Assembly: GCA_951217055.1 (NCBI GenBank)
Contig: OX578283.1
Coordinates: forward strand, 60,455,832 to 60,519,831
DNA length: 64,000 nt
Reading direction: 5' to 3'
DNA from: Gerris lacustris
Taxonomy: Eukaryota > Arthropoda > Insecta > Hemiptera > Gerridae
Below are positions 1-11,000 of this stretch, in pieces (position 1 is the first letter of the stretch; every line of letters begins with the position of its first letter). A program made the position numbers and the translations under genes. The notes below the pieces were generated by a model. The model searched no databases. It was not told the origin of the DNA and saw nothing but the letters and a program-made list of their open reading frames with translations.

Positions 1-500
1 TTAGCTACTCTATTTAGTCTCTATACTCGGTGGTTACTTTGATATATGTTATAAATAATTTTGTAACCTTCACTTTTCATAACCAGGTTTGTTAGGTTTG
101 TTTTTAAAAACAAAACTAAATATTAAAAATGGTTATTTTTTTTGGTTGATTGGAGTGGTGTTTTGATAGATTTGACTTGTTTCACTAGAAACCCCACTAG
201 GGACTCTCTCACTCACACTCTGCGCATGTCAGGATCGAGTTCAAGTTATTCCATGAGATCCAGATACAATCCCAGAATTTAGTTTATCTTATCTGGATCT
301 AAATCGTATTCAATCCGTATTGAATCTAGGTTTCCATGGACTATTTGGATCCAAAAACTGTATCCAATCCGTATTGAAACATCATGGATACGTAGTAACT
401 GTACTTACAATCTAAACATAATAATAAGTTTGATGTAGAAACTAGATATTGGAAATCATTTTTAGAAGGGAAGGTATTCCAGGGGGAAATTCCAGGGAAA
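1..500. other. no gene seen, AT-rich
   Basis: Beyond the end of CFAP44. There are short repeated phrases around 305-400 (AATCCGTATTGAA twice, TGGATCC/GGATCC) but no open frame, RNA gene or clear repeat boundary. Confidence 0.5.
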
Positions 501-873
501 GGCTCGCAGCTCAGCTGACCTGGGAATAGAGAGAGCGGTCAGTTCAAGGCTTGCAGCTCAGCTGACCTGGGAATAGAGAGAGCGGTCAGTTCAAGGCTTG
601 CAGCTCAGCTGACCTGGGAATAGAGAGAGCGGTCAGTGCAAGGCTTGCAGCTCAGCTGACCTGGGAATAGAGAGAGCGGTCAGTGCAAGGCTTGCAGCTC
701 AGCTGACCTGGGAATAGAGAGAGCGGTCAGGGCAAGGCTTGCAGCTCAGCTAACCTGGGAATAGAGAGAGCGGTCAGTGCAAGGCTTGCAGCTCAGCTGG
801 CCTGGGAATAGAGAGATCGGCCAGGGCAAGGCTTGCAGCTCAGCTGACCTGGGACTAGAGAGAGCCGTCAGTC
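501..873. repeat. 47-bp minisatellite, 8 copies
   Basis: CAGCTCAGCTG recurs at 507, 554, 601, 648, 695, 742, 789 and 836, exactly 47 bp apart. Each unit carries GGTCAGT and CTGGGAATAGAGAGAGCGG. The units differ at a few positions, with later copies more diverged. The array ends 25 bp before a short signal-peptide-like open frame on the plus strand. Confidence 0.97.
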
Positions 874-898
874 TGAGTTAACAATTGGGTTGAAGAAG

Positions 899-941
899 AT
901 GCTCCTGACGCTCATACCAATTTTCTCAACTCTAACCGCTG
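899..941 (+). CDS. possible signal-peptide first exon (antisense to CFAP44)
   Basis: ATG opens 14 codons, MLLTLIPIFSTLTA, plus one base, followed by a near-perfect donor GTGAGTAA. The peptide is a compact hydrophobic core ending in a small-residue cleavage-like site. An initiator-like TCAGT lies at 869-873, at the end of the 47-bp array. The exon ends in phase 1 and could join in frame to 10502-10718. Alternatively it is a chance open frame; no homology can be claimed. Confidence 0.3.
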
Positions 942-1556
942 GTGAGTAACTCTAGTTCCCTTGTAAACCGTCCGGGGAAGGGAGGAAGTTTACATGTTGG
1001 TTTCTTCTGTTAGTTATACTTTTGACATTTTCATGTTTAGGCTGTGCTACATAACTCGAAAAGCGTTACTTAAAAAACTTTACCCGGTGTATCAAGGAGT
1101 TAGAAAGGTATAGGAGGTGTGCACAGTCTGTCTCCAGCTGTTGGGCCTCCGCCTCCCTCCACCGCACGTCATAGGGCCGAAGAAAGTCGAAAAGATTTAT
1201 ACGTGTGACAGGGAGTTAGGAAAGTACAGGAGGTTGCCATCAACTCTCAGCCCTCTCGGCCTACCTAGTATAAAGGCATATTAACAATTCGTAGAAGGCG
1301 GGCCGGCGCCTTTGAATTCAGAATTTTGTAATCAAGCCGCGGCAGTGCCGGTGTGGAGATAAGAATAAAAGTTATCTTCCTTCTACTTTTATCAATTACT
1401 TGAATAAATTATCGATTTTATTTCATTTTATGTCGGTAGTTTACGCAGAGCGAAAACATGAAAATGCCTTACTGTCTTTCTGACTCGTATGCAAGAAGTA
1501 TTTTTTTTGGTTAAATATTTATGTTACTATTTATTTATAATTCAATTCAGAAACTT

Positions 1557-1562
1557 TTTATT
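1557..1562 (-). terminator. candidate polyadenylation signal for CFAP44
   Basis: AATAAA on the minus strand (tttatt on plus), the first such hexamer downstream of the stop codon, about 430 nt beyond it. A second copy lies at 1530-1535. In AT-rich DNA this hexamer is common, so it is only a candidate. Confidence 0.3.
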
Positions 1563-1992
1563 TTCAATTAGTAATGTTATAGGGTATTTGTATGGGGTAT
1601 ACTATAAATAATTATTAATTAGGTAACAATAAATAATTCTTTTTTATATATCTTACATGAGTGTGTAGTTGTAATTGTATCTTTCCTTTGCCCCTTAGGA
1701 GGTAAGGAGAGGGTTTACACCGACATACTTCTTGATTTAAAAAGTTTTAAATACAATTTTAATATAAAAAAAAGTTGGTGTTAGCGTTGTTTATGAAAGT
1801 TTAGTTTTCACGCAAGTTTCGTGTTATCTTATGATTGTAATTTGTTGATTCCATGCCTTGGAGTCCTCCAAACAGTTCGCTTTGGCAATATCGATCAAAC
1901 AAAACCTTCTGTCTGGCAAAGAAAAAAATAAATAAATCGGGCAGATTTAACACTGTGAATCTATTTGTAACCACCTTGACAAAACAAGACAA

Positions 1993-2064
1993 TCATGTAA
2001 TTGGTAGCGTTACGTTTTCAGACTTTGCTTCTTGCAACACTTTGTCACGCAACTCTAGCATTAC
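1993..2064 (-). CDS. CFAP44: CFAP44 last exon with stop codon
   Basis: 24 codons including TGA: VMLELRDKVLQEAKSENVTL and then PIT. It starts after ATGTTATTAAG in phase 0, matching exon 22. The short helix-then-hydrophobic tail and the stop make it a plausible terminal exon. The polypyrimidine tract before its acceptor is mediocre, so an alternative last exon to the left cannot be excluded. Confidence 0.65.
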   Translation of the reverse strand, partial: VMLELRDKVLQEAKSENVTLPIT

Positions 2065-5000
2065 CTTAATAACATTATAAACAGAAATGACTATAGGTTA
2101 AAGGCTCTTTCTTATACCGTAAGTTTAAGCACAAGGATATCTGGTTGCGATTCAAAAAGAGATTTAACAGCGTTTTTTAGACTTTGCGCGTATGTAGATA
2201 CGTTAAGGATGAAGGGGACCATATACGGTATTATTTGTTGTACAACTAAGTTGACCAACCAATTTGAACAGCTTTATATTAAAGGCATATCTATACAAGC
2301 ACCCCCGTATATCCCTTTGTCTTAGTAGTTATATAGATAAAGGGAGCCAGGGTAACCGAGCGTCTTAAGGCGCTCGCTCAGCTATCAATAAGTCGAGGCA
2401 ACTTGAGGTCGTGGGTTCGACCCCGTGCCATGATACTCTGAATTGCATCAATGAATCGCGGACGGTGCAGGGCGAGGGACACCCTTTATGGGAACTCTTC
2501 CCCCACGCTTATATAGCTTACTAATGACCACACCATACTCGCTTCGGCGGTACAATGTACAAATGTATGATGTGTGAAGTAGCTGGAACTCTCCACCTCG
2601 GGGCGTAAAAAGGGCCTAAGTGATGGCCTAATTGCAAGGTTCGAACAAGTGGTTCGTCCTACCCGTTCCAGTAGGAAGTACAAGACTACTACTATATAGA
2701 TAAAGGAACAATACAGAGTAGTGCATATATGAATTCCTTAGTCCAAATTACTATTAAGACAAAGGGATATTTAATCCAATTTACCTTGGGGCAAAGGAAT
2801 ATCACACTTGTGTATATAAATGTGACAATATCCTTTAGTCTAATTAAAGATTATACAAAGGAATATTAAATATACGCAAAGAAAACTGTAAAACTTATTG
2901 TCCTCGAGTGTTAGTTAGTAGTAGTAGTAAAGATTCAGTGTTACACATTATAAGAATTAATCTTAAAATAGCGTAATAAAACTGCCCCAGGAATCTTCTC
3001 AATGTCTTGGGGAGACAAACACACAAACCTTTGAGGTTTTTTGTAGGACAGACAACTGTTTAAATCCAAGGGAGGTGCTAAAGTAAAGAAGTACCCATAT
3101 ACGAGTATGATTATGGAACCTGGTATTATGTGGGTACCTTATATGTTTATTATTAATCTGTTTACTACAAAGATGTTTAACTATAGGTTGTTCAACTCGG
3201 TTTTTCAACTATAGTTTGTTCATCTAAAGATTGTTCAACTCGGTTGTTCAACTATAGGTTGTTCAACTACAATAAATTGGCACCCTTAAGAAATCGATTT
3301 CCAAGCAAGCACTCTTATTTTTTTCAGAATTAGTAAAATCTTGCTTAGTTAGTTTAGTTACGAAAAACTGGGATTAAAACCTTTTTCAATTTTTGTTCAT
3401 TCTTGATGGTTTTATACTTTTCACTTTCAATAGCTGCCAAAGTGAAAAGATTGTTTGCATGCATCTTCTTCAAAGCGGCCAGTTTCTCTTTCTCGTCGTA
3501 CATCCTGTCCTAAAATATTAAAAGAAATAAATGTACAAACAATTATTAGTAAACTGTAACGAAGCAGCCCATGGAAGACTTGGGCTTACTGAAGGGTATA
3601 TGCACTTATATGCAAGATATAAGTGAACAGAATCAACTAATATGAAAGTTTATTAGTTTCAAATCCATTGCACGGAATCATTAAGAGAGAGTTATGAGGT
3701 CTCAACATGATTACAGTCTAATTAATCTAGATCTTCAGGTGGAGACTGCTTCGAAGATTTTTTTAATTCTGACGTTTCAAATCCATTGCACGAGATCATT
3801 ATAGTCCAGGAGATAGCATGCTAAAAAGATTTTGATTAACATCAAGCTAGGAATTTAGTATTCAAGTTAATCTTTTAGTTTTATTAAAAGAATATACGAT
3901 CGGCTAAGTTCTTTTGCGGGACATTGCTTGGCAATAGGCATTTAAAAAAAAACAATGGTGGGGAGCAGCCATTTCCCACCCATTGTGGTGGACAATGTGA
4001 TTTTTATGATCCTAAGTAAAAAAAAATTGTTATTGGACCGAAAAATTCAAGTTGAGTTTGTCAATTGCTAGGTGACCACTTTGATTTGAAGAAATATTTC
4101 TTGAGGCAGGAGATTTCAAACCTAGTGCTGGGATCATTTATGCCCCTCCCTAAATGATCTTCAAATGGATTTCAAACCAAATGCTAGGATCATTCTCAAA
4201 GGACTGGCTCACGAGGAGAGCTTGTGACCCTCTCTTAATGATCATGCAATGGATTTCAAACTTACTGCTGGGATTATTTCCAAATGACTGGCTTATGAGG
4301 AGAGCTTATGACCCTCTCTAAATGATTTTTCAATGGATTTCATACTTACTGCTGGGATTATTTCCAAAGGACTGGCTTATGAGGAGAGCTTATGACCCTC
4401 TCTAAAAGATCTTTCAATGGATTTCATACTTACTGCTGGGATTATTTCCAAATGACTGGCTTATGAGGAGAGCTTATGACCCTCTCTAAATGATTTTTCA
4501 ATGGATTTCATACTTACTGCTGGGATTATTTCCAAAGGACTGGCTTATGAGGAGAGCTTATGACCCTCTCTAAAAGATCTTTCAATGGATTTCATACTTA
4601 CTGCTGGGATTATTTCCAAAGGACTGGCTTATGAGGAGAGCTTATGACCCTCTCTAAATGATTTTTCAATGGATTTCATACTTACTGCTGGGATTATTTC
4701 CAAAGGACTGGCTTATGAGGAGAGCTTATGACCCTCTCTAAAAGATCTTTCAATGGATTTCATACTTACTGCTGGGATTATTTCCAAAGGACTGGCTTAT
4801 GAGGAGAGCTTATGACCCTCTCTAAATGATCTTGCAATGAATTTTAAAAGTCAATAAAATATCTGTCGTGGTCACTAAGGGTATGAAAACCTAGCTACAG
4901 AATTAAAGATAAGACTTGCCAATGCTGTTATATTAGCCAATATTTATTTGAGTCAGTTGAAATGTAATCGTCTTTATGAATTATAAATTATTCCCAAAGT

Positions 5001-8000
5001 TAACAAAATAATTTCATTATTACAATATTGAAAGGTAAGACACTTTATGAACAAATATATTAATTGACAAAGTAGAAATACAAATTTTAAAGTAGTTTTT
5101 AAATTAAATTTACCTGTTTGTTAATGCAGCAAAGAACTGACTTCTAAATTTAATATTAGAGTTTGAGCTTTATTAGAATTTTAAAGAGGAAAAAGGTGGG
5201 GAAACTTTCAGAAACTTTGAGCAACTTCGAACACATTGCAGAGTTACAATTTCTCTATTAGAGTGCAGAAGTATATGTTCAAAATACTCATTAAAGCGAG
5301 TTTAACTTGCATCAATTACTCTATGTTAGTTTCAATCTTTTATGTGCTGACCACTTACGCTGACTCTACAGCAGCCCCCTGAAGCCCTGAGGCTAAATAT
5401 ACAGGACTCGCTGCCACTCTTCAGTTTCCCTCTCACATCTTATAATATTCTTTCATATTAGTTGATTCTGTAAGACTCTAACTTATTGATGTAAACCTTA
5501 TAGTCCAGGAGATAGCGTGCAAAAAAATGACTGACTAACATCAAGCTGAGAGCCAGCGTGGCCGTGTGGGTTAAATTGCTTACCACGTCTGCTCGGCCAT
5601 CACTGAATTATGAGTGGTACGAGATCGTGGGTTCGATTCCTCGTCGTGATGCTCTGATTTATATGGCTCACTATTGATCACGTCATACTTGCTTCGGCGG
5701 TACAATGTACAGAGGTATGATGTGTGAAGTGGCTATAACTCTCTACCACGGGGCTAGTAAAATGGGTCTTATAGGTGGCCTAATTACTAGGTTCCAACAA
5801 GTGGTTCGTCCGACCCGTCTAGTACTAGTACTAGGACCTTACAACTACTAACAACAAGCTAGCCTTTTGAGCATAAGTTAATCTTTTGGTGTCCTAAAAG
5901 AATATGTGGCCGGCAAAGTTCGTCTGCGGGATCTAGCTTGGTCATACGCTGTTAAAAGAAAGGAGACCAGTGGAGAGTCTTTGGTGAGACGAAGACTCTC
6001 TTTGTGTCCCCCATTATGGTGGAAAATGTGATTTGCTGATCCAGGGTATACAATTAGTTAGTAGATCAAAAATCAAGTTAATGTTAGATTGTTAATCGAT
6101 AGGTGGCTACATTGATTTGAAGAAATATTTGAATAACTAACCTATTAAGTGACAAACTAACATCAACTTGATTTTTGTACTCAAGATCATGGAAATCACG
6201 TGGCGGGACATGGCCGTTCTCCACCAGTTTGTTTTTTGGTATGCCTATAAACAATCTATGTACTGCAGACGAAATTAGCCGACCACATATTCTTAAATGG
6301 GACTAAAAGATTAACTTGTATACAAAATTCTAGTTAATGTTAGTAAGATACTTTTTTTTTCACGCTATCTCCTGGACTATTAGCAGTTATCCCGGGAAGA
6401 ATATAGTTTAAGAGAAATTTGATTTAATTGCAAAGTGTACGACTGGTTAGGTTCGATTCCCCACCGTTGAAGAATTATTTTATAGTAAAGTTTGATAAAA
6501 TTTTCATTAATAATTAAATTATTAACTAATAATTATTAGAACAAAAAAATCACAGGGAAGTTCTTGCGTCCAAGTACTTTTTAGGGTTTTGTAGAAGATT
6601 AAGCATGCCCGTTATGTGATTATGATTTTATTCTTCGATCTCAAGGGTCCGGGTTCGATCCCCCGGGGGGTCACAATGTTTTTCATCGGTAATAACGACT
6701 AGAAAAATTAATGTTTTAAGACCATTTCCATCGCTCCACCATAAGGTATAACCATGAATTATTTCGAAATTTTAGGACCACCCGTTATATAGTGGTAGGG
6801 GAGGGGGGAAATTTTTGGGGTATATTTTGACTTATAAAATTAATAAAGAATGAAAAATTTAAATAAGCAAATATATATTTGAATCCTACTCTTCACCAGC
6901 TTTCATATGATACCCAACTCAAAATTTTAAAAAAATAAAATTTTTGGCGTACTTCAAATTTTCGCGCCCAAAATTGGCAATTTTTTAAAATTTGGGATGA
7001 ACTCCCGGAATTTTCATCGCCCCACAATAAGGCATTAGCATGAATTATTTCGAAATTTTAGGACCAGCCGAAGTATAGTGGTTGGGGGGGGGGATTTTTT
7101 TTGGGGCATATTTTGATTTATTTACCCAATAAGGAATGCAAAATTTACAAAAGCTTATATATATTTGCGTCCTACTCTTCAGCAGCTTTCATTTGATACC
7201 CCACTCGAAAATTAAAAAAAATATAAATTTTTGAGCTTACAACATTTTAGCGAATTGCGCATGCGCATATTTAATTTTGAACATCTATATATTTTTCCTG
7301 TGGTTGGGTCAAAAAGTTACACCAGTATTTCAAATTTCAGCTCTTTAGCTTAAACGGTTCGGGCCCTATGAACCAAAGAGCGACAGACATGGACACATCA
7401 CCCTCGGCATAAGGGTTTTGAGAAGAATCTACAAAACCCTAAAAAGCTGATGTTAGTTTGTTAATTGCTAGGTGACAACATTTATTTGAAGAAATATTTG
7501 GTTAACTAATCTATCAAGTGACGATCTAACATCAAATTGGTTTTTGTCTATTATCTGTCTAATTACCCCTGTTAATCTTTAAAGGTCAATTAAGTGACTT
7601 CACTGTTAACATCTAAAATTCATGTAAGTGACTTTTGGATGTTGTGTTGGCTCGAGATGACTTTTGGAATCTAAAATTCGTGAGATTAGTCGTAAAATTA
7701 GTGGCTTTCAATCACTATTATTACAAAATAAAAATGCTATATTCTTCAATTTCAAAATAATTTCTTGAGTTAATACCTTTAGCTGTTTAATAAGTCCAAA
7801 TCTCTCGTCGAGAACCACATCGTAGGCTTTAGACAGAAGAAGTCGTCTCGTGGCCTCTACGTCCAAAGTGTAAACGTTCGTTTCTATTCCAAACTTTTGT
7901 ATCAGGGATTCTCTCCTCTCCATAAGGAGATGTTTATGAATATCTTCGAATTTCGATATGTCCTTCTTTAAGCGCATTTTGTGCATATTGTGCTGCCTGC

Positions 8001-11000
8001 AACATAAATAATTGTAAATATCATCTATATCATTAGCAAGATCATTATTGGTATGGTGAGATCGTATTTAGTAGGTAAGAATTCATAGGTATAACAACAA
8101 TGACGCATATTTTAAAGCATATTAATAAGAATTAGAAATAAACAACAGTTTTTCTATGTGTATATACATATAATATGTATTGATGGATATGAGAGCGTCT
8201 ATGAGACATCACCACAAGAGTCTCACGTAGATCTCCGACATGAAGTAGACTCGCCTCTCACTAATTCTTTTTATTAATGTAACTTTTTTTCTTCCGCAAT
8301 AGGCCCTGATGATGGCCTTTTGAAGCTGAAAGCTGCTTTGACATTAAATATTTGAAATTCAATTTTTTAAGTTTTTGGTAGTTTTCATACTACGGAAAGT
8401 TAAATTTTAATTTAGATTAAATTATAATTATTATTAACTACGGGAAACAGACAGTGAAAAATACACTCCTGTGCCGGGATTTGAACCACGGGCCTCTATA
8501 TTTCCAGTATAGCGCTCTTCCATCTAAGCTACGCAGGAGAATGATTTTTCACTACCGTAATCGATAACTAGTCCCGAATCCAAGCTTTCAATATTCATAT
8601 ACATTTAGACAGTCAATATTTATGACATTAGAACTAAACCAGAATTAACGCTTATAATTATAAAGTACTCAATTAGTACCTGTACCTTGTACAATCAATT
8701 CGAAATTCAATTTTTTAAGTTTTTGGTAGTTTTCATACTACGGAAAGTTAAATTTTAATTTAGATTAAATTATAATTATTATTAACTACGGGAAACAGAC
8801 AGTGAAAAATACACTCCTGTGCCGGGATTTGAACCACGGGCCTCTATATTTCCAGTATAGCGCTCTTCCATCTAAGCTACGCAGGAGAATGATTTTTCAC
8901 TACCGTAATCGATAACTAGTCCCGAATCCAAGCTTTCAATATTCATATACATTTAGACAGTCAATATTTATGACATTAGAACTAAACCAGAATTAACGCT
9001 TATAATTATAAAGTACTCAATTAGTACCTGTACCTTGTACAATCAATTCGAAATTCAATTTTTTAAGTTTTTGGTAGTTTTCATACTACGGAAAGTTAAA
9101 TTTTAATTTAGATTAAATTATAATTATTATTAACTACGGGAAACAGACAGTGAAAAATACACTCCTGTGCCGGGATTTGAACCACGGGCCTCTATATTTC
9201 CAGTATAGCGCTCTTCCATCTAAGCTACGCAGGAGAATGATTTTTCACTACCGTAATCGATAACTAGTCCCGAATCCAAGCTTTCAATATTCATATACAT
9301 TTAGACAGTCAATATTTATGACATTAGAACTAAACCAGAATTAACGCTTATAATTATAAAGTACTCAATTAGTACCTGTACCTTGTACAATCAATTCGAA
9401 ATTCAATTTTTTAAGTTTTTGGTAGTTTTCATACTACGGAAAGTTAAATTTTAATTTAGATTAAATTATAATTATTATTAACTACGGGAAACAGACAGTG
9501 AAAAATACACTCCTGTGCCGGGATTTGAACCACGGGCCTCTATATTTCCAGTATAGCGCTCTTCCATCTAAGCTACGCAGGAGAATGATTTTTCACTACC
9601 GTAATCGATAACTAGTCCCGAATCCAAGCTTTCAATATTCATATACATTTAGACAGTCAATATTTATGACATTAGAACTAAACCAGAATTAACGCTTATA
9701 ATTATAAAGTACTCAATTAGTACCTGTACCTTGTACAATCAATTCGAAATTCAATTTTTTAAGTTTTTGGTAGTTTTCATACTACGGAAAGTTAAATTTT
9801 AATTTAGATTAAATTATAATTATTATTAACTACGGGAAACAGACAGTGAAAAATACACTCCTGTGCCGGGATTTGAACCACGGGCCTCTATATTTCCAGT
9901 ATAGCGCTCTTCCATCTAAGCTACGCAGGAGAATGATTTTTCACTACCGTAATCGATAACTAGTCCCGAATCCAAGCTTTCAATATTCATATACATTTAG
10001 ACAGTCAATATTTATGACATTAGAACTAAACCAGAATTAACGCTTATAATTATAAAGTACTCAATTAGTACCTGTACCTTGTACAATCAATTCGAAATTC
10101 AATTTTTTAAGTTTTTGGTAGTTTTCATACTACGGAAAGTTAAATTTTAATTTAGATTAAATTATAATTATTATTAACTACGGGAAACAGACAGTGAAAA
10201 ATACACTCTTGTGCCGGGATTTGAACCACGGGCCTCTATATAGGCCCGTGGTTCAAATCCCGGCACAGGAGTGTATTTTTCACTGTCTGTTTCCCGTAGT
10301 TAATAATAATTATAATTTAATCTAAATTAAATATTTGTTTAATTTATATGGAGAGACAGTTTGTGTTATTCCTTTATAAAAGTGTTGAATATGAAAGGTA
10401 CGTTTTCCTCAGTACGATTAACTCTACTACTAGGTACCATTAACTACTCATGACTATCGTTCAACGATAATCGTTGAGCACTATTTCTTTGTATTTCCTA
10501 GGAGCTGTTTTGCTTCGTGCGACTGACGAGATGAAGTCTTTAACGGCAATTGTATCTACGTCTTATATATTCGTTGTTCCAGAGAAGGTTGAATATAGTC
10601 GTCAGTCACTAACGTTTATTTATTGTGACAAGACCACGTGCATCATAGCTCCTTCTTTTTCTGATGGCGTGGATGATAAAATTCTTCTCGAGGAAGTGGA
10701 GAATCGCCCCTTACTATGGTAGCTATTACGCAGTCTTTTTTCAGTTTAGTCTTTCAGATATTCTGAAACTCCGTTATTGAACGAACGCTGTGATTTCTTT
10801 TTCAGAGACTTTGGGCTTTGAAAAGTTTGTGTGTGTGTTTGTTAGCCTTACGATAACTGGTAAAAAAATTGATCGATTTGAACGAAATTAGATACACAGG
10901 TGCATCTCATAATTTGATAACAACTTTATATGTTTTGGAAATTCCACACAAATTAATTTTAAGATTGTGGACCAATATGGTGGACGAATAAGCTAAAGGT

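Noticed and set aside
8467..9930. Five functional tRNA genes
   Set aside because: T stem has two mismatches, acceptor one, anticodon does not fit the body, and copies are locked in a 348-bp satellite; kept only as tRNA-like.
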